Source: Antennarius striatus (Eukaryota; Chordata; Actinopteri; Lophiiformes; Antennariidae). Taken from it: a stretch of DNA of 64,000 nucleotides. Shown here piece by piece: positions 13,401 through 24,441 of the stretch. Within the stretch, counting starts at the first letter, position 1. Each line of letters opens with the position of its first letter. The notes beneath the pieces were generated by a model that saw only the letters and a program-made list of their open reading frames with translations, was not told where the DNA came from and made no database searches. The stretch is taken from the NCBI RefSeq assembly GCF_040054535.1, contig NC_090794.1:5385001-5449000 (forward strand), read 5' to 3'. Made by a program: the position numbers and the translations under genes.

Positions 13401-16400
13401 CTTGGTATGTTCTTCCTGTTAATGAAAAGTATCCTCTCCCTGCCCTTACATCACTTCCTGTTTTTATGTCCCCACCCATCTGGGCTACTGTGATTTCTAC
13501 ATTGGGGGTGGAGGTTGGAGGCAGGACACTGCCATGATTAGCTAAAGAGCTGTCAGTCATGGAGGGGTCATCTTGGGATTGTTGGTGTTGTTTGGCTGGG
13601 GAAGCTGTCCATCTCTTTGTCCACTCAAAACAACTGCTGGAAGACGGTGAGTGAAGCTGCTGCTTAGCGATGGGAAGGCTACTGGTGTTTCCAAATCAAC
13701 AAGGCAACAAGACGAGATCATATACAAGCTTCTGGTTCAGCAGAGCTGAGGTCTGTGTGTCTTTTGACAGCAGCAATGTTTTGAGTGCATATGGAGGTGT
13801 GGCGCCTGCATGGCTGAATGCATCACAGGGGGTGTACAGGCCTTAGACCCATGCATGATAGCCCCCGTGAGCCACAACCGGTGTGCCTGAGCAGGGCTAC
13901 ATCATGATGTTGTGGTAGCCATCCATCTGTTCATTCATCCGTCCATCCATCTGTTCATTTTTATGTGGCCAGCTGAGCCTCTTCTCAGTTTTCTTTCGAA
14001 AGCGTCTGTTCAACCAAAGCGAGAAAAAAAAAAAAGCTAACAGGCATTTTTTCCCACTTCGATTTATGCTCAAGGAAAGTAGAGATGAATGGAAACACTA
14101 CAAAAGAAAATAATAAAGTAATACAAATTTAAAATCAGGCAATTAGAAATAATGAAAAAGAAACTTGAATGAGTGAACTATTAAATACATTTTATAAAAA
14201 AATTAATGGTACATTAAATTAATGGTGCCTTTGCTGAGCAATTTATCAAAACTCTGTCAAACTCTCTCAGTGAATTCCAAATCCATCTACAAAGTGTTGT
14301 GAAAATTGGTGTAAAAATTTTTATTTAAAAATTTCTTGAAAATTCCTAATAAAAATTTCAGGTCTTTCAATGTTAAAGACAGCAGCAAAATAATTCCTGC
14401 TTCTAAGTTTCTTTCCCGGGTGAATGCCCCATCCTTCAACAAGTTTCATCTAAATCCACTATTGGTTTTTACATAATTTTGATAATGAACAAGACAAATA
14501 AATTGTCAGCAGTAAAAACAACCTCGTTGGCAGCACTAATAAAATTCACATTAAAAATGTTCAAATAAAAACATAAAATAAACACTGGAGTCCCCCATAA
14601 AATGACTGATGTTGTAAAACTAATATCAATTTTCTAAGTTTCTCAACAGAAACCCGACAAGTCAGTTGCGGGGACTAAGTGGTGACATATGTTGGTTTCT
14701 AGTTTGGTTGAACTGATCTTTTAATGGCCACCCTGCCAGGAGAAGGCATCTGTTTGTTGGTGTGTCACCCTGTTCTTCTGATTTGTGTTGGGATGGTTCT
14801 TGTACTGTGCGTTTCTGCAGCGGCCCGCTGAGCTTGCAGTTACTTCAGGTTTGCTTGATTTTATTCTTCTTCGTGTGTTTGGCTGCAGTTACCATGCAAA
14901 CAAAATCGAATGTACCTGAAGCAGCTGAAAGAAGGGCTTTGCATTTTTTGTTGCAACTTTCTGATTGCCATTTTTGTTGTTGTTGCCGTCTGCATGTTTA
15001 GCAGTGTGTGTGTGTGTGTGTGTGCGTGTCTGCCTGTGCAATATGTTTGCAGTGCACACTGCTCCCCTCGTCTGGGGCAGTCTTGTGAGACAAATCCAAG
15101 CCACCACACATTAGAGAACAAATAGTTTCCAAACAGTCAAGTCGAGCCATTGAATTTGGGAATATGTTTAGAGTCTGTTTTTGAATGATGTGCAGTCTAT
15201 GTTGTACTAATTGTTTACCTGTCTACACATGTGCCTGTCTTTGCATTGCATGTTTGTGCGCTTGCACTTGCGTGCGATCAGTTGCAGGACGAGGAGCGAC
15301 GGCGCAAGCAGCAGCTGGAGGAGATTCGAAAGCGGGAGGCGGAGGAGCGAGCGAAGCAGGAGGAGGAGAGGAGGTGGAGGGAGGAGGAGAGAGCCAAACG
15401 AGAGGCGTCGGAAAAGGTCGGTCTGTCGGTCCTTAAAAATGGAGTTGTGCGGCTAGATTGCTGAAAATGTGTTGTTATGCTGAATATAATGACAGGAGAA
15501 GACAAGGCAGGAATAGACATGGAGTTGGACCATTATGAAGTACTCTTAGTATCCTGTCTTTAATATCCTCTAGCATGTACAGCAGCTGTGGAACATTTCA
15601 GACCCGTTCATTTGGTCAGTCAGTTTAAAGACAATTTATGCACAATAAAGTCACCTATCGACCTCTTAACTTTTAACTTTGTCTAATTGGACTGCAACCT
15701 CTCCAACGAGCCAAAGGATCTTAATCTCCACCGCAGCCGCTGCATCTGCTGAGTGTAGGATACTGATGTAGGATACTGATGTAGGATACTCATAGTGAAG
15801 ACTACTTAGATAATTTGCAGCTTTTAAATGACCAGCGGTCTGATCTGGTGTTCGCCTGCTCATCTGTCATGTGTTGAATAAATGTTGAATCACTGTGCCG
15901 TGACCTCACCATGATGTCATTTGTCCTCGTGAACTGTTCACCAACGATCACATCACTGGTTGTTTAAAACTAAGCCAAAAAAAGACGGTTCAGTTTGTAG
16001 GAAACAAGTGGCCGAAGCGTCTCTCAGGCTTTCGCCGTGTTTAATAAGTGAAGAAAGTCAATAATTTCTTGTGAAAATGTGTTTTTATGATGGTAAAATT
16101 GTTGATTCAATGTTTTTCATTGTGACATGCAGTTGCATGTAGTCATCCTTTGTCCCCCCCTCCCCCACCCTATGTGATGTGTTGCTGTGTCATGTTATAT
16201 GCTCCCACCCACCTTAAGCATGGGACTCCCATTATGTTGTGGTTGTTTTTAAGTGTTTCAGGGTATTATTTCAGTTTTTTGGGGAAGCCGTTATGTTTTA
16301 GTGAGGTTTTATTTTATTTCCTTGTTATCATTTCCATCAGCATCATGTCTAGGAATTATGGTCTGGGGGCAGTGCCGCCTACTCCCCCACGATTCCCAAA

Positions 16401-19400
16401 CACATGCTTTATAATAAGTTCATTCTCATGCACACAGAAACCTACACAGACCTGGTTCATTCCCATCTTCAACCATCCATACTGCACATACTGAGAAACC
16501 CAGCATCCATCTCATTCAAAACCCACACACCCACTAATCAGTCCCAGTTTCTTCAGATCCAACCATCAAAAGCAGCTCGGATTCATCCACTGCACTGGAG
16601 ACGACTGTGAGACCACCCCCGACTATATTCAGTCTTCAACACATGAAACGGACCAGAAACGTAAAGATGATCTGACATCAGAAGCATAGAAATTAAGCAC
16701 ATGAGCAGCTGGCTGCGTTCCCAATCCAGATACCCAAACACATTCCCCCTGTTAGACCCGTGCAGAACACAGGCCTCTTCTTCCCCTAAGGTGTGGATAG
16801 ACTTGAGACAGGGTGGGCTACAATCAGAACCCACAGAACCAGCTAGTGTAAACTGAGGAGAGACACACACAGCTTTTCCACACATGTATGTACACAGCCA
16901 GATGATGATGGAAAAGGGAGACCGTAGACACGGTGGTCCAGGAAACAGGGTTGGTTTGCTGTTTGCAGACAAGTGTTAAGGTAGTGTGGTTCCAGCTGGA
17001 AGCGGTTCTTGCCCCAGAGGAGTTAGTCAGATTGTTGGCGTTTTGACTTATAAAAATACAATAGATTATAATAGATATTTGAATTGTAATAATAAAAGCA
17101 TTCCCAACCCTGATGGTTTAGATTTGTTTTGGGATATGAGGCCTCTGATCTGGGACCAGTAGATATTAGTTCTGTCAGATTGCTGGATCCAGTGATGTTT
17201 GCAGATGGTTTTATGTTGTGAGCGTGCTCAGTCGATTGCGTAGGGATGGATCCGGAGGAATCTGGTTAGACTGATGGGTTTAGCTCGTAGAAGCAGCGGT
17301 GTTGCGTAGTCATTGGGTAGTTTCCTAGCTGTAGCTACAGCTGGTTTTTCAGCGACTGTCCTTTACTGACGTGAGAGCCAATCAGAGTGGAGCTTACTAA
17401 CCAGTTGTCCCTCCCCTAGAGGAGACAGGAGGAGGAGTACTACACTCGTCTGGAGGCGGAGCGGCGCCGGCAGCACGAGGAGGCTGAGAGAAAGCTCCTG
17501 ACACCTGACGAGCCGGCTGGTCTGTACCGGCCCCCGCTACCCCGGGATTACCAACCCCCCGCCCCCCACAACCCTACTAACAACCCCCCGCCCCCCCCAC
17601 AGAGAAACACCTCCTACCTCAAAACACAGGTCACCTCCCCCGACACGCTCTACACCGCCAAGTTTGTCTCCTACACGTGCGATGATGAAGAAGAGGAGCA
17701 AGCAGGGAGTGGCGGCGGCAGCCAATCAGGTCAGGTGAAGCTGTCGGCGACCCGGAAGTCGTACGGCGACCTTCCGGCCTCCGCCTCACCCAGTCACAGC
17801 AAGCCACAGCCGCCGCCCACTGCGCGCAAGCCCCGCCCTGTCTCTGATGGCATCTTCCTGTCTGGCTCATTCCAGCCGCCATTCAACAACTCCAACAGTA
17901 CAGCCCCCCCCCTTCCTGCCAAACCCAGCTCCATACCCCCAGGAGGCTATAAAGGTAGACCCAGAGAGAGGAGCGAGGAGTCAGGCTCGCCGCGGCGCCT
18001 CTAGAGCTCTCATCCCTCCCTCTCATTCACTCATCTTTTTATTTATGACCTCCGTAGTTTAGTTTTGTGTGGATTTCACCTTCTTTTACAGTAAAGAGGT
18101 TTTCTGCTTTCAAACCTCCTTTTTTTCTCCTCTTTTACATGTTTGTCCAAAAAAAATTTTTTTTGTCGTCAATCACTTTTAGTCGATTTATTTTTCATAT
18201 GAAAATTTTCCTCCTTCTCCTCATCCCAATCAGAATCTGTTTATGTTGGTTTGTTGGAACGCCTCCTTCTGTCACCAGTAATTTTCCTTCCTCCTCGTCG
18301 TTCTCCAATCACCCCCCTCCCCCCCTACCTTCGATCAGCACTGGCAGACAGAAAAAAGCAATCGATAATCACGCCACCACCTTTCGCTGCAGATTGAGAG
18401 CCATCAGAGCCAATCATAGTACTGTTGGTGTTGTCGCTCGCCGCCTCCTCTGTGTCTGGTTTGCTGCTTTTGTTCCGGGAAGCGAGGCCCGCCGTCGGCC
18501 CGCCTGCCTGTGCCCATTCCGGCCTCGTGGCTCTGCTTAGCGGTGTTGGCTATAAAGGAAAGGAGACACGCCCACTGGCTTCACGCATCCATCTATCACG
18601 CGTCTGAAGGGGAATCGCTCCATTCCATAAACTCACACAATCTCACACGGCAGCAGTGACTCTGAGGCCTCGTCTTTGTCTGCGGCTGTTCAAAAAAAAG
18701 GCTTCTCAAGGTTTCGGTCGTCTCCGTCGAGCCGCATCGAACTCTGAGCTTCTGTTTCAGCGGTAGTCAGACATTTTTCTCCACGTAGTAAAGGTCACCA
18801 CCAGGTCATATTACCTCCCCAAGTGAAACCTGTTCATCACGAGGTTTAAAGTTTCCTTTTGTAAAGGAATAAAACCAGGAATAAAATGAAATTTTCTTGT
18901 TTTATCCTTTTCAAATATTATGTCAAGATTCGTATCATTGCTTTTCTTCAAATTGCCTGTGTTGGTGCAGCAGAATCGTGTGGCTAAGGGGTCAAACAGC
19001 AGTCAGTTGGCAGCTGTGTGAATTTTTTACATACCAGTATTGTTTCCATAGAGAAGGAAATAGTTGTAATTAAAATCATCCTGTTTACCTTTTATTTGAC
19101 CTTTTTCTTTTTTTTTATGGAAAGCCAAAAAGCAGAGCCAAACAATGAAGCAGCTCTTTTTTTTTTAGCTCATAAGACCTCCAGAATAGGTCATTAGATA
19201 AATCCGTGGGTTAGTTCTTGATCTCAGAGACATTTTTTGTGATAATACATGGGACGTTTTCCGTCTTTTAGCACTTATGTTGTTATTAAATGAGCTCTTC
19301 AACTCATGACTAGTTTCCTGTTTAACCAGCAAAGCTTAAAACACCCGTCGTTTGAACATCCACAGACAAACAGAGCTGACAACACAGAGCAGTCTGAGTG

Positions 19401-21751
19401 TCACCAACTGAGGTCCAGGAAGTGACTGCCTGCACTTTCAAAATAAAGCTCCTCCATTCCTGCTGCCTCATGGAGAACTTATTTTTATTTTACTTTCTTT
19501 TTTTACTCCAATCAGATAAACCATCCCCCTAACACCCCACCACCTACCCCACCCCGCCCACCTCCCTCACAGAGTATTTAAAATCTGCATGTTTCACCAT
19601 GTCGTCACACAGATGCATCATAAATACGACACTTGCACTGTGGCTGCCAGCGGCTCACCCCAGTAACCGGCTTGATGCCTCTTGCTTTTTTACCTGCGCG
19701 TAGCTGCTGCCAGGCTGCACTTAGCTGACTGTATTTGTCTTATTTACATGTTTGCATCCCTCTCACCTTCCTGCCTTTGTTCTGAGCTAACTCCCAGTGC
19801 TTCATTTCTCTGTACGTGCTGTCATCTGTGTTTGGGCTCTATCAACTGACGAAGCTGTCCTTGCATCCTGCCTGTTGGTTTCTCTCTGCTGTTTAACGCT
19901 ACAGCTTGACTGAACGTTACTAAAAAGCCCACGGGGTGTTACAGCAGGTTCAGGTGACCGAGACGCACCTGAGTCTCTGGCTGCCCTGACAAATGAATCT
20001 CCAAATGTCACAGCTGGCAGCTCCCAACATCTGGCTTTCATAAAAATGTAGTTTGAGACATTTCTGTTGCAATCAGCATAACAACCACAAGAAAAATAAT
20101 ACATATCCCAGATTGACTCGGGAGATGTGCAAACAAAGGAACAATTCAAAGGAATATTTAACCATTCTCAAGGATGGATGTTCAAGAACTGCGTAGGTGC
20201 AGAAATACAAACAACGATTTGTTTTTCTCAGCCCCTGAGGTAACTGAGCGAAAGAAAAACCTCCAAAACCTTTGAGTGCTTAAAAAAAAAAGTCAAATTT
20301 CTTTTTCGTGAATCTGAAGAATTTTCCCTCTCGTTGCCAAAAGTATCATTTCCATCCTGTTTGGCTCACAGAGGAACGTTGCTGGTCCTGAACAGTCGTT
20401 TCTCTGTGGTCACTTTGTTCTCTGCCAGTCTGTTGTGTTTGTGTGGTTTGAGGCTGAAGTGGAACCCTGCTTGATCCCATCCCAAACTACACTTCAGATC
20501 ACAATCCTATTTTGAGTTATAAAAAAAAAAAAAGCCAAAGAAACTGCCAAGGAGCTGCCAGATGGATGGATGAATCCATTTGGGTTCACATCCCGTCTCT
20601 GTGTCTGACTGCCAGAGATTGGATTTTAAATGTTTGGGTCGTTCAAAGTCGAAACTTTATCTGTTTCCAGTAATTAACCTGGACATTACCAGTGTTCTTA
20701 AGACACAGGGACATAAGAACTTTCTTTTGTCTCTTTTTTAGGGGTTAAAGGTCAGAGTCACCTTCCTCATGTTGTTAATATTGCGGAGCGTGTGTTTGTT
20801 TTTATTTTTATCCTCTATACATTACTAGACCCTAAAGAGGTCTCTGATCAGGTGAAGCTTTCACGTCTTCAGCTTTGACTTTAACTGGAAAAAGGTTACA
20901 CCAGTGGAGCGGAAGTCAAGATGGGATGAACAGATGTTCAACATGTTTGGTGACTTTGGCCTCAGACCCCACCAACTCTTCCACAGACCACTGTTGCCGC
21001 TTTGGAATGGCCCTTTAACAGCTCTTAACACTCTTTCTGTTTCCTCGGCTCGCTGCTCTAGTTTACTGATCTGATTGTTTCTGCTTCTCCAGAACCTGTT
21101 TCCTTCCTTTCTTCATTCCTTCCTTCTGCTCAGGCTGGTCTGTGGGAAATAAAGTGATGTCTACTAGAGAAGCTGCTGGTGACTGGTCACCTGGGTCTCT
21201 GGTCTATAGAATCAATACTGCTATGGGAAAATCTTTTGTTTTCGCACAAATGCTCAAAGTTATGGGAGGAACGGAATCAGAGATCTCAACGGTCCTCCAA
21301 CCAGCAGCTTCAGTCTCAGATGTTTTAGAGGAACAGTTGTGTTACACGAACAAGCTGACTGGTATCTAACTCTTTGTCTGTTTCCTGTGACTCCTAAACG
21401 TGGGACAGGATTTAACTCGTACACTGGAAACTCAGCAGGAGTTGTAGGATCAGGAGAAGTCTACAATGACCCGCGAGACAAATGGGCGAAAAGGTGATGC
21501 TTCGTTTTCCTGTTAACTGTTAGCTTTATTTTTATTTTTGTGTGTTTGTGAGTTTAACCCTCACTGTGTGCGTGTGTGTGTGTGTGTGTCACAGTCAGGA
21601 GCAGGAGAACTCGATCCCCAGCGGCGCTCCGGAGAGTCTGACCTTCAAGGAGCGCCAGCGTCTCTTCTCTCAGGGGAAGGAGGTTTCCACCAAGGTCAAA
21701 GCTTCACGCAAACTCATGGAGCTGGAGAACGAGCTCAACACCAAGCAGTAG
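5665..21751 (+). CDS. afdn: afadin (adherens junction formation factor), 3' half, 15 exons
   Basis: Afadin is an actin-binding scaffold that ties nectins to the cytoskeleton at adherens junctions. The window enters the gene inside the PDZ domain; the RA, FHA and DIL regions lie upstream. Coding exons, joined by GT-AG introns with consistent phase, are 5665-5730, 5810-5883, 7325-7443, 8397-8597, 9223-9314, 9509-9703, 9789-9936, 10060-10462, 10969-11222, 11311-11522, 11652-11831, 15282-15416, 17420-17954 (or ending 17729), 21409-21493 and 21595-21751, with an optional 13366-13404. The constitutive path gives 952 codons including stop, or 877 with the short donor. The translation runs PDZ, then a linker with KSEGFELYNN and KITSVSTGNL, proline-rich segments, charged coiled coils (KREAEERAKQEEERR) and a C-terminus ending ELENELNTKQ, all matching vertebrate afadin in order. 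Which teleost paralogue this is cannot be told from the window. Confidence 0.95.
6810..6861 (+). repeat. (TG)n microsatellite, afdn intron
   Basis: A 52-base pure TG tract between the second and third PDZ exons. Confidence 0.97.
8397..9936 (+). CDS. afdn: afdn linker exons after the PDZ domain
   Basis: Four exons (8397-8597, 9223-9314, 9509-9703, 9789-9936) encode a low-complexity linker. Recognisable afadin blocks are KSEGFELYNNSVQNGSPESP, KNRADHRSSPNVA, KITSVSTGNL and PRPEAYPIPTQTYPREYFT. The fourth exon has a fish-looking duplication of an HRELDYQ/HRELDFQ unit (HHRELDYQHRELDFQRGLPG), where I recall a different, charged segment in mammals. All four joins keep frame. Confidence 0.92.
8613..8664 (+). 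repeat. (GT)n/(GC)n alternating tract after an afdn donor
   Basis: GT repeats grade into CG-rich alternating purine-pyrimidine (GCGCGTGCGCGTGTGCGCGC). It begins 15 bases after the donor of exon 8397-8597. Such sequence favours Z-DNA. Confidence 0.95.
10060..11522 (+). CDS. afdn: afdn proline-rich and first coiled-coil exons
   Basis: Exons 10060-10462, 10969-11222 and 11311-11522. The first encodes SSSLESSTSSQEHLN, GPGRWKTP, a polyproline run (DLPPPPPPPPATYP) and the start of a coiled coil (RWYEKEKARLEEE). The second continues with RERKRREQERKLGQIR and a Pro/Gln-rich stretch. The third encodes RELLPQQQPRTIERRDLQYI and SLSPDPWKRDA. The acceptor at 10060 keeps frame. The stronger-looking CAG at 10089-10091 would shift it, so it was not used. 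Confidence 0.92.
11652..15416 (+). CDS. afdn: afdn coiled-coil exons flanking a long intron
   Basis: Exon 11652-11831 encodes RTAEESDRLRKLMLEWQFQK, an acidic run (DEDEEEEDDEDVDTM) and IMQRLEAEKRAR. Exon 15282-15416 encodes LQDEERRRKQQLEEIRKREA and a Glu/Arg-rich helix ending AKREASEK. The two join in phase 0. The acceptor has two in-frame AGs six bases apart (15280-15281 and 15286-15287), so the Leu-Gln pair may be optional. The 3.4-kb intron between them holds the cassette exon listed separately. Confidence 0.93.
12428..12459. repeat. perfect 14-bp hairpin, afdn intron
   Basis: Arms 12428-12441 and 12446-12459 are exact reverse complements around a TGTG loop. Confidence 0.9.
13366..13404 (+). 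CDS. afdn: afdn 39-nt alternative cassette exon
   Basis: A pyrimidine-rich tract (TTTTCTTCTTCTTCAG) precedes 39 bases that read QQNAVPAISVLDL and are followed by a GTATGT donor. Both neighbouring exons are phase 0 and 39 is divisible by three, so inclusion adds 13 residues just before LQDEERRR. From memory, some mammalian afadin isoforms carry a VPAISVLDL-like insert at this place, which makes a conserved cassette the best reading. The acceptor is a CAGCAG tandem, so one or two residues may be lost. Confidence 0.8.
15004..15029 (+). repeat. short (GT)n, afdn intron
   Basis: A 26-base GT tract with one CG step. Confidence 0.9.
15755..15793 (+). repeat. three 13-bp tandem units, afdn intron
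   Basis: Three copies of GTAGGATACTGAT, the third with one change. Confidence 0.85.
17420..18004 (+). CDS. afdn: afdn C-terminal proline-rich exon with alternative donors and an alternative stop
   Basis: The exon starts after CCCCTAG at 17419 and encodes RRQEEEYYTRLEAERRRQHE, PLPRDYQPP, QRNTSYLKTQVTSPDTLYTA and an acidic patch. Two donors are both phase 1. One at 17730 gives the join expected from mammals (SQSG-FNSY). One at 17955 adds 75 codons rich in PxxP motifs (QPPPTARKPRP, APPLPAKP). If neither is used, the frame continues to a TAG at 18002-18004 after GSPRRL, giving a protein without the conserved C-terminus, analogous in outcome to short afadin forms. Confidence 0.85.
   Translation, partial: RRQEEEYYTRLEAERRRQHEEAERKLLTPDEPAGLYRPPLPRDYQPPAPHNPTNNPPPPPQRNTSYLKTQVTSPDTLYTAKFVSYTCDDEEEEQAGSGGGSQSGQVKLSATRKSYGDLPASASPSHSKPQPPPTARKPRPVSDGIFLSGSFQPPFNNSNSTAPPLPAKPSSIPPGGYKGRPRERSEESGSPRRL
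21409..21751 (+). CDS. afdn: afdn last two coding exons
   Basis: Exon 21409-21493 encodes FNSYTGNSAGVVGSGEVYND and PRDKWAK. Exon 21595-21751 encodes SGAPESLTFKERQRLFSQGK, KVKASRKLMELENELNTKQ and a TAG stop. This is the conserved extreme C-terminus of long afadin. The last acceptor is preceded by a (TG)n tract instead of a normal polypyrimidine tract. Confidence 0.95.
21565..21589 (+). repeat. (TG)n at the acceptor of the last afdn exon
   Basis: A 25-base TG tract ends five bases before the AG at 21593-21594 and replaces the usual polypyrimidine tract. Confidence 0.9.
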
Positions 21752-23576
21752 ACCCGAGCCTTTGTCTTCCAGCACCACCTCAGCAGCGACGTCGACACGG
21801 ATGCGTTCAGGTGCTCCTGGGAGGAAAAACCAATGGGTCAGGACAGACAGCGCTCGCCTCCCTAACACTGACCGTCTCCTTCTGTTTGTAACGTTCTCCC
21901 CCTCATTTTTTTTTTTTAAATTTTCAACAAATTTTGAATTCCTGGACCGTTCACCTTTTGACGTAGCTATATCGTTGAACTAGGAGACAATTATGGCTTA
22001 AAACTTCCTTGCCCTCTTAAGGTCTGTCAAAGATATATAATGATAAAGCACTGTAAAAAGTTTTAATTGTATTTAGAGAGAAATTCAGATTCACATGACA
22101 AAGGGGGATATATTTTTGTTTATCAAATGGTTCTTGGGGTATGGGATGGAGAAGAGTCTGTGCTCATCTTAATTGTTTTTTTTTTTTTTTAAGCTCACAA
22201 TATGAACAATTTTACTGTTATTTTATCTTTTTCTGCATCGCGTTTTCACACTTTTAATTCCTTCTGCCAGTAGAAACACCCACTGTTGAGCTCCAGACCA
22301 ATCTTCATTTTAAATTTTCTTTTTTAACCATTCAATTCTCAGTGAGTGGAAACACTGTTATTTCATTCCATAGTAACAAAGCATGACTTTTTGTGTGTGC
22401 GTGTATGTGTGTGTGTGTGTGTGTGTGCGTGTGCGTGTGTGTGTGCACGCGTGTGTGTGTGATGTTTTAGAAACTCTGAAAGATTCTCCAGAGGAGCATT
22501 AAACAGCCCAGAGAAGGATCTTTAAGTGCACAAATTTACTGTAAATATTTGGGTCCACGACTGTCTTGCTCTTTTACTACTGTAGAAACCTGCCAGGCTA
22601 CTAAAAACTGCTCAACTAATGTGATTTAACAGCATTCTGGTGGCAGATAATCTAAGAGAAAGTTGTGTTAAAGCTAGATTGTCTTCTTGCTGCTCCTCAC
22701 CACCAGAGGAGTAAATTCTTTAAATGTTTTGGCCTGATTTTTACTTTCTTTTAAATTTAGGAGTCAGTTGTGTGATATTAATTTGATTGTACCTAAATTC
22801 AAAGATGGAAAAATAAAAGATTTCTGTCAGTCACAATGTAATGTTGGTTTTCATATATATATAAAAAAAAGACAGTTAAACTACTCTTTGATTCCTTGTT
22901 TGCTTTACAGGTATTTATTTCAATCCTTGCACAAGAACTTGTTTTTAATTTTACATATGTGTCTGCAAACTGTTTTGAGAAGTGTATTACATTTGGGACC
23001 TCTCATACTGTGGTAATCATCTGTTTTTATACCAGCTGTAGTTTCAGGAGATTGCAAAGGATTTTTTTCCCTCTGGGACTGGAGTCAAGGTGACAGAATT
23101 GTGATTGTAAAAAAAAAAACATAAATGAAATATAAACACGTACATACACATGCACAAACTTTCCATGGTCATGTTCACTACTACTGCTCTACTGACGTAG
23201 AAAAAAGGAATGCACTTCAAACCGTGGTGTTTCCGACAGTTTTAAGTTAAGTTAAATAGTGATGTTTCAAATGTATCTCTTCTGCAGTTTGTTTTGAGTG
23301 ACTCCATCCTGTGTGTGGATTTATTTTCTCTCCAGGAGCCTCCAATGATGCTCATTTTACCTGATCAGATAAGATGCAGGTCTAAACCCCCCACCCCCTT
23401 CCATACCACCCCACCCCCTTCAAAAACTACTACTCTTTAGGTTTCGGAATGAACTGAATCATTTAAATGGTTTCATGTTTAGCCTTTTGTAAATCATTAA
23501 TAAATACAGATTTTTCAACAGTGCAGACTGGAAGTGTGTATTTTTTGTTATTTCAATAAAAATCTGCTATAAGGAT
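21752..23576 (+). other. afdn: afdn 3' untranslated region
   Basis: No further coding exon follows the stop at 21751. The region is T-rich with a (GT)n tract at 22392-22461. Candidate polyadenylation signals AATAAA occur at 23499-23504 and 23555-23560; the latter is the last before the sequence changes character, and I take it as the likely end. The exact cleavage site cannot be read. Confidence 0.65.
22392..22461 (+). repeat. (GT)n in the afdn 3'UTR
   Basis: About 70 bases of GT with GC and AT interruptions. As RNA it is a UG-rich element. Confidence 0.93.
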
Positions 23577-23815
23577 TAATTTGTCTTCTAATCTGTGTTG
23601 ATTACACGCAGACATTAACCGTTTTAACTTGAGCATTTGTTTTTAATAATTTTCTATTACAATTAAATTAACCCCTGCATATAATGTATAAAGAAATTAC
23701 ATTACAGATTAAGTTCAATTTGAGCACCATTTTAAAAGTTTTTTTTTTCCACACATATTTGATACCAACACAGTGATTAAAGATTTATACCATCCGCTTA
23801 TGTTGTTGCTGGTAT

Positions 23816-23898
23816 GTCAGGATGGCCGAGCGGTCTAAGGCGCTGCGTTCAGGTCGCAGTCTCCCCTGGAGGCGTGGGTTCGAATCCCACTTCTGACA
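23816..23898 (+). tRNA. tRNA-Leu (anticodon CAG)
   Basis: This is an 83-base type II tRNA. The acceptor stem pairs 23816-23822 (GTCAGGA) with 23891-23897 (TTCTGAC) with one G-T wobble, and the discriminator is A. The A box contains TGGCCGAGCGG and the B box GGTTCGAATCC. The anticodon stem CTGCG/CGCAG encloses the loop TTCAGGT with anticodon CAG at 23850-23852, decoding CUG. A long variable arm (CTCCCCTGGAG) fits leucine. There is no intron. A T5 run at 23907-23911 is a suitable Pol III terminator. It appears intact and functional, lying alone between afdn and the Tudor gene. Confidence 0.96.
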
Positions 23899-23906
23899 AA
23901 TATCCC

Positions 23907-23911
23907 TTTTT
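23907..23911 (+). terminator. Pol III terminator of tRNA-Leu
   Basis: Five T residues begin nine bases after the tRNA 3' end, which is the usual vertebrate Pol III stop. Confidence 0.7.
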
Positions 23912-24390
23912 CTTGAAATACAACTCGGAACAACATTTAACTCAATACATTTTACTGCCTTCTAAGACTTGGAAGTATATATTCAGACTAATATATAGGT
24001 TTCTTTGATCACCGTATAAACGGTCGGTACAGTAAATCATAAAACACGTCAGTTTCCGAGTCAGAGAGCACACACTTCAAAACCGCACTAGATATTGAAA
24101 GCTGCCATGTAATAATACTGATGAATTTTGAAGGACGAAAGATGAGTATTTTTACGGCCTGGCCTACATTTCCTCGATAATCGTTAATGACGCCAGTAAG
24201 GCTGTAGTCTAATAATAAAATCACCACAGTGGTCTTATGTCAAATGCAGACATCAAGAGACAATAAACAACCTTTTTGTTTATAACTTGATAATCAAACT
24301 CTCAGTAAACGAAATAACTATAGCAGATAACAATAACGTAATACTTATTATTATTAATATTAAAAAAAACTCGAATCCAGTACGGTGGCC

Positions 24391-24441
24391 CGCTCTGTGC
24401 AGAGTTTGCATGTTCTCCCCGTGTCTGCGTGGGTTCTCTTC
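24391..24441 (+). repeat. fragment of an abundant fish interspersed repeat
   Basis: The segment contains GAGTTTGCATGTTCTCCCCG followed by TGTCTGCGTGGGTTCTC. From memory this is the conserved core of a very common fish interspersed repeat. Only about 50 bases are preserved, so it is an old truncated copy. Confidence 0.65.
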
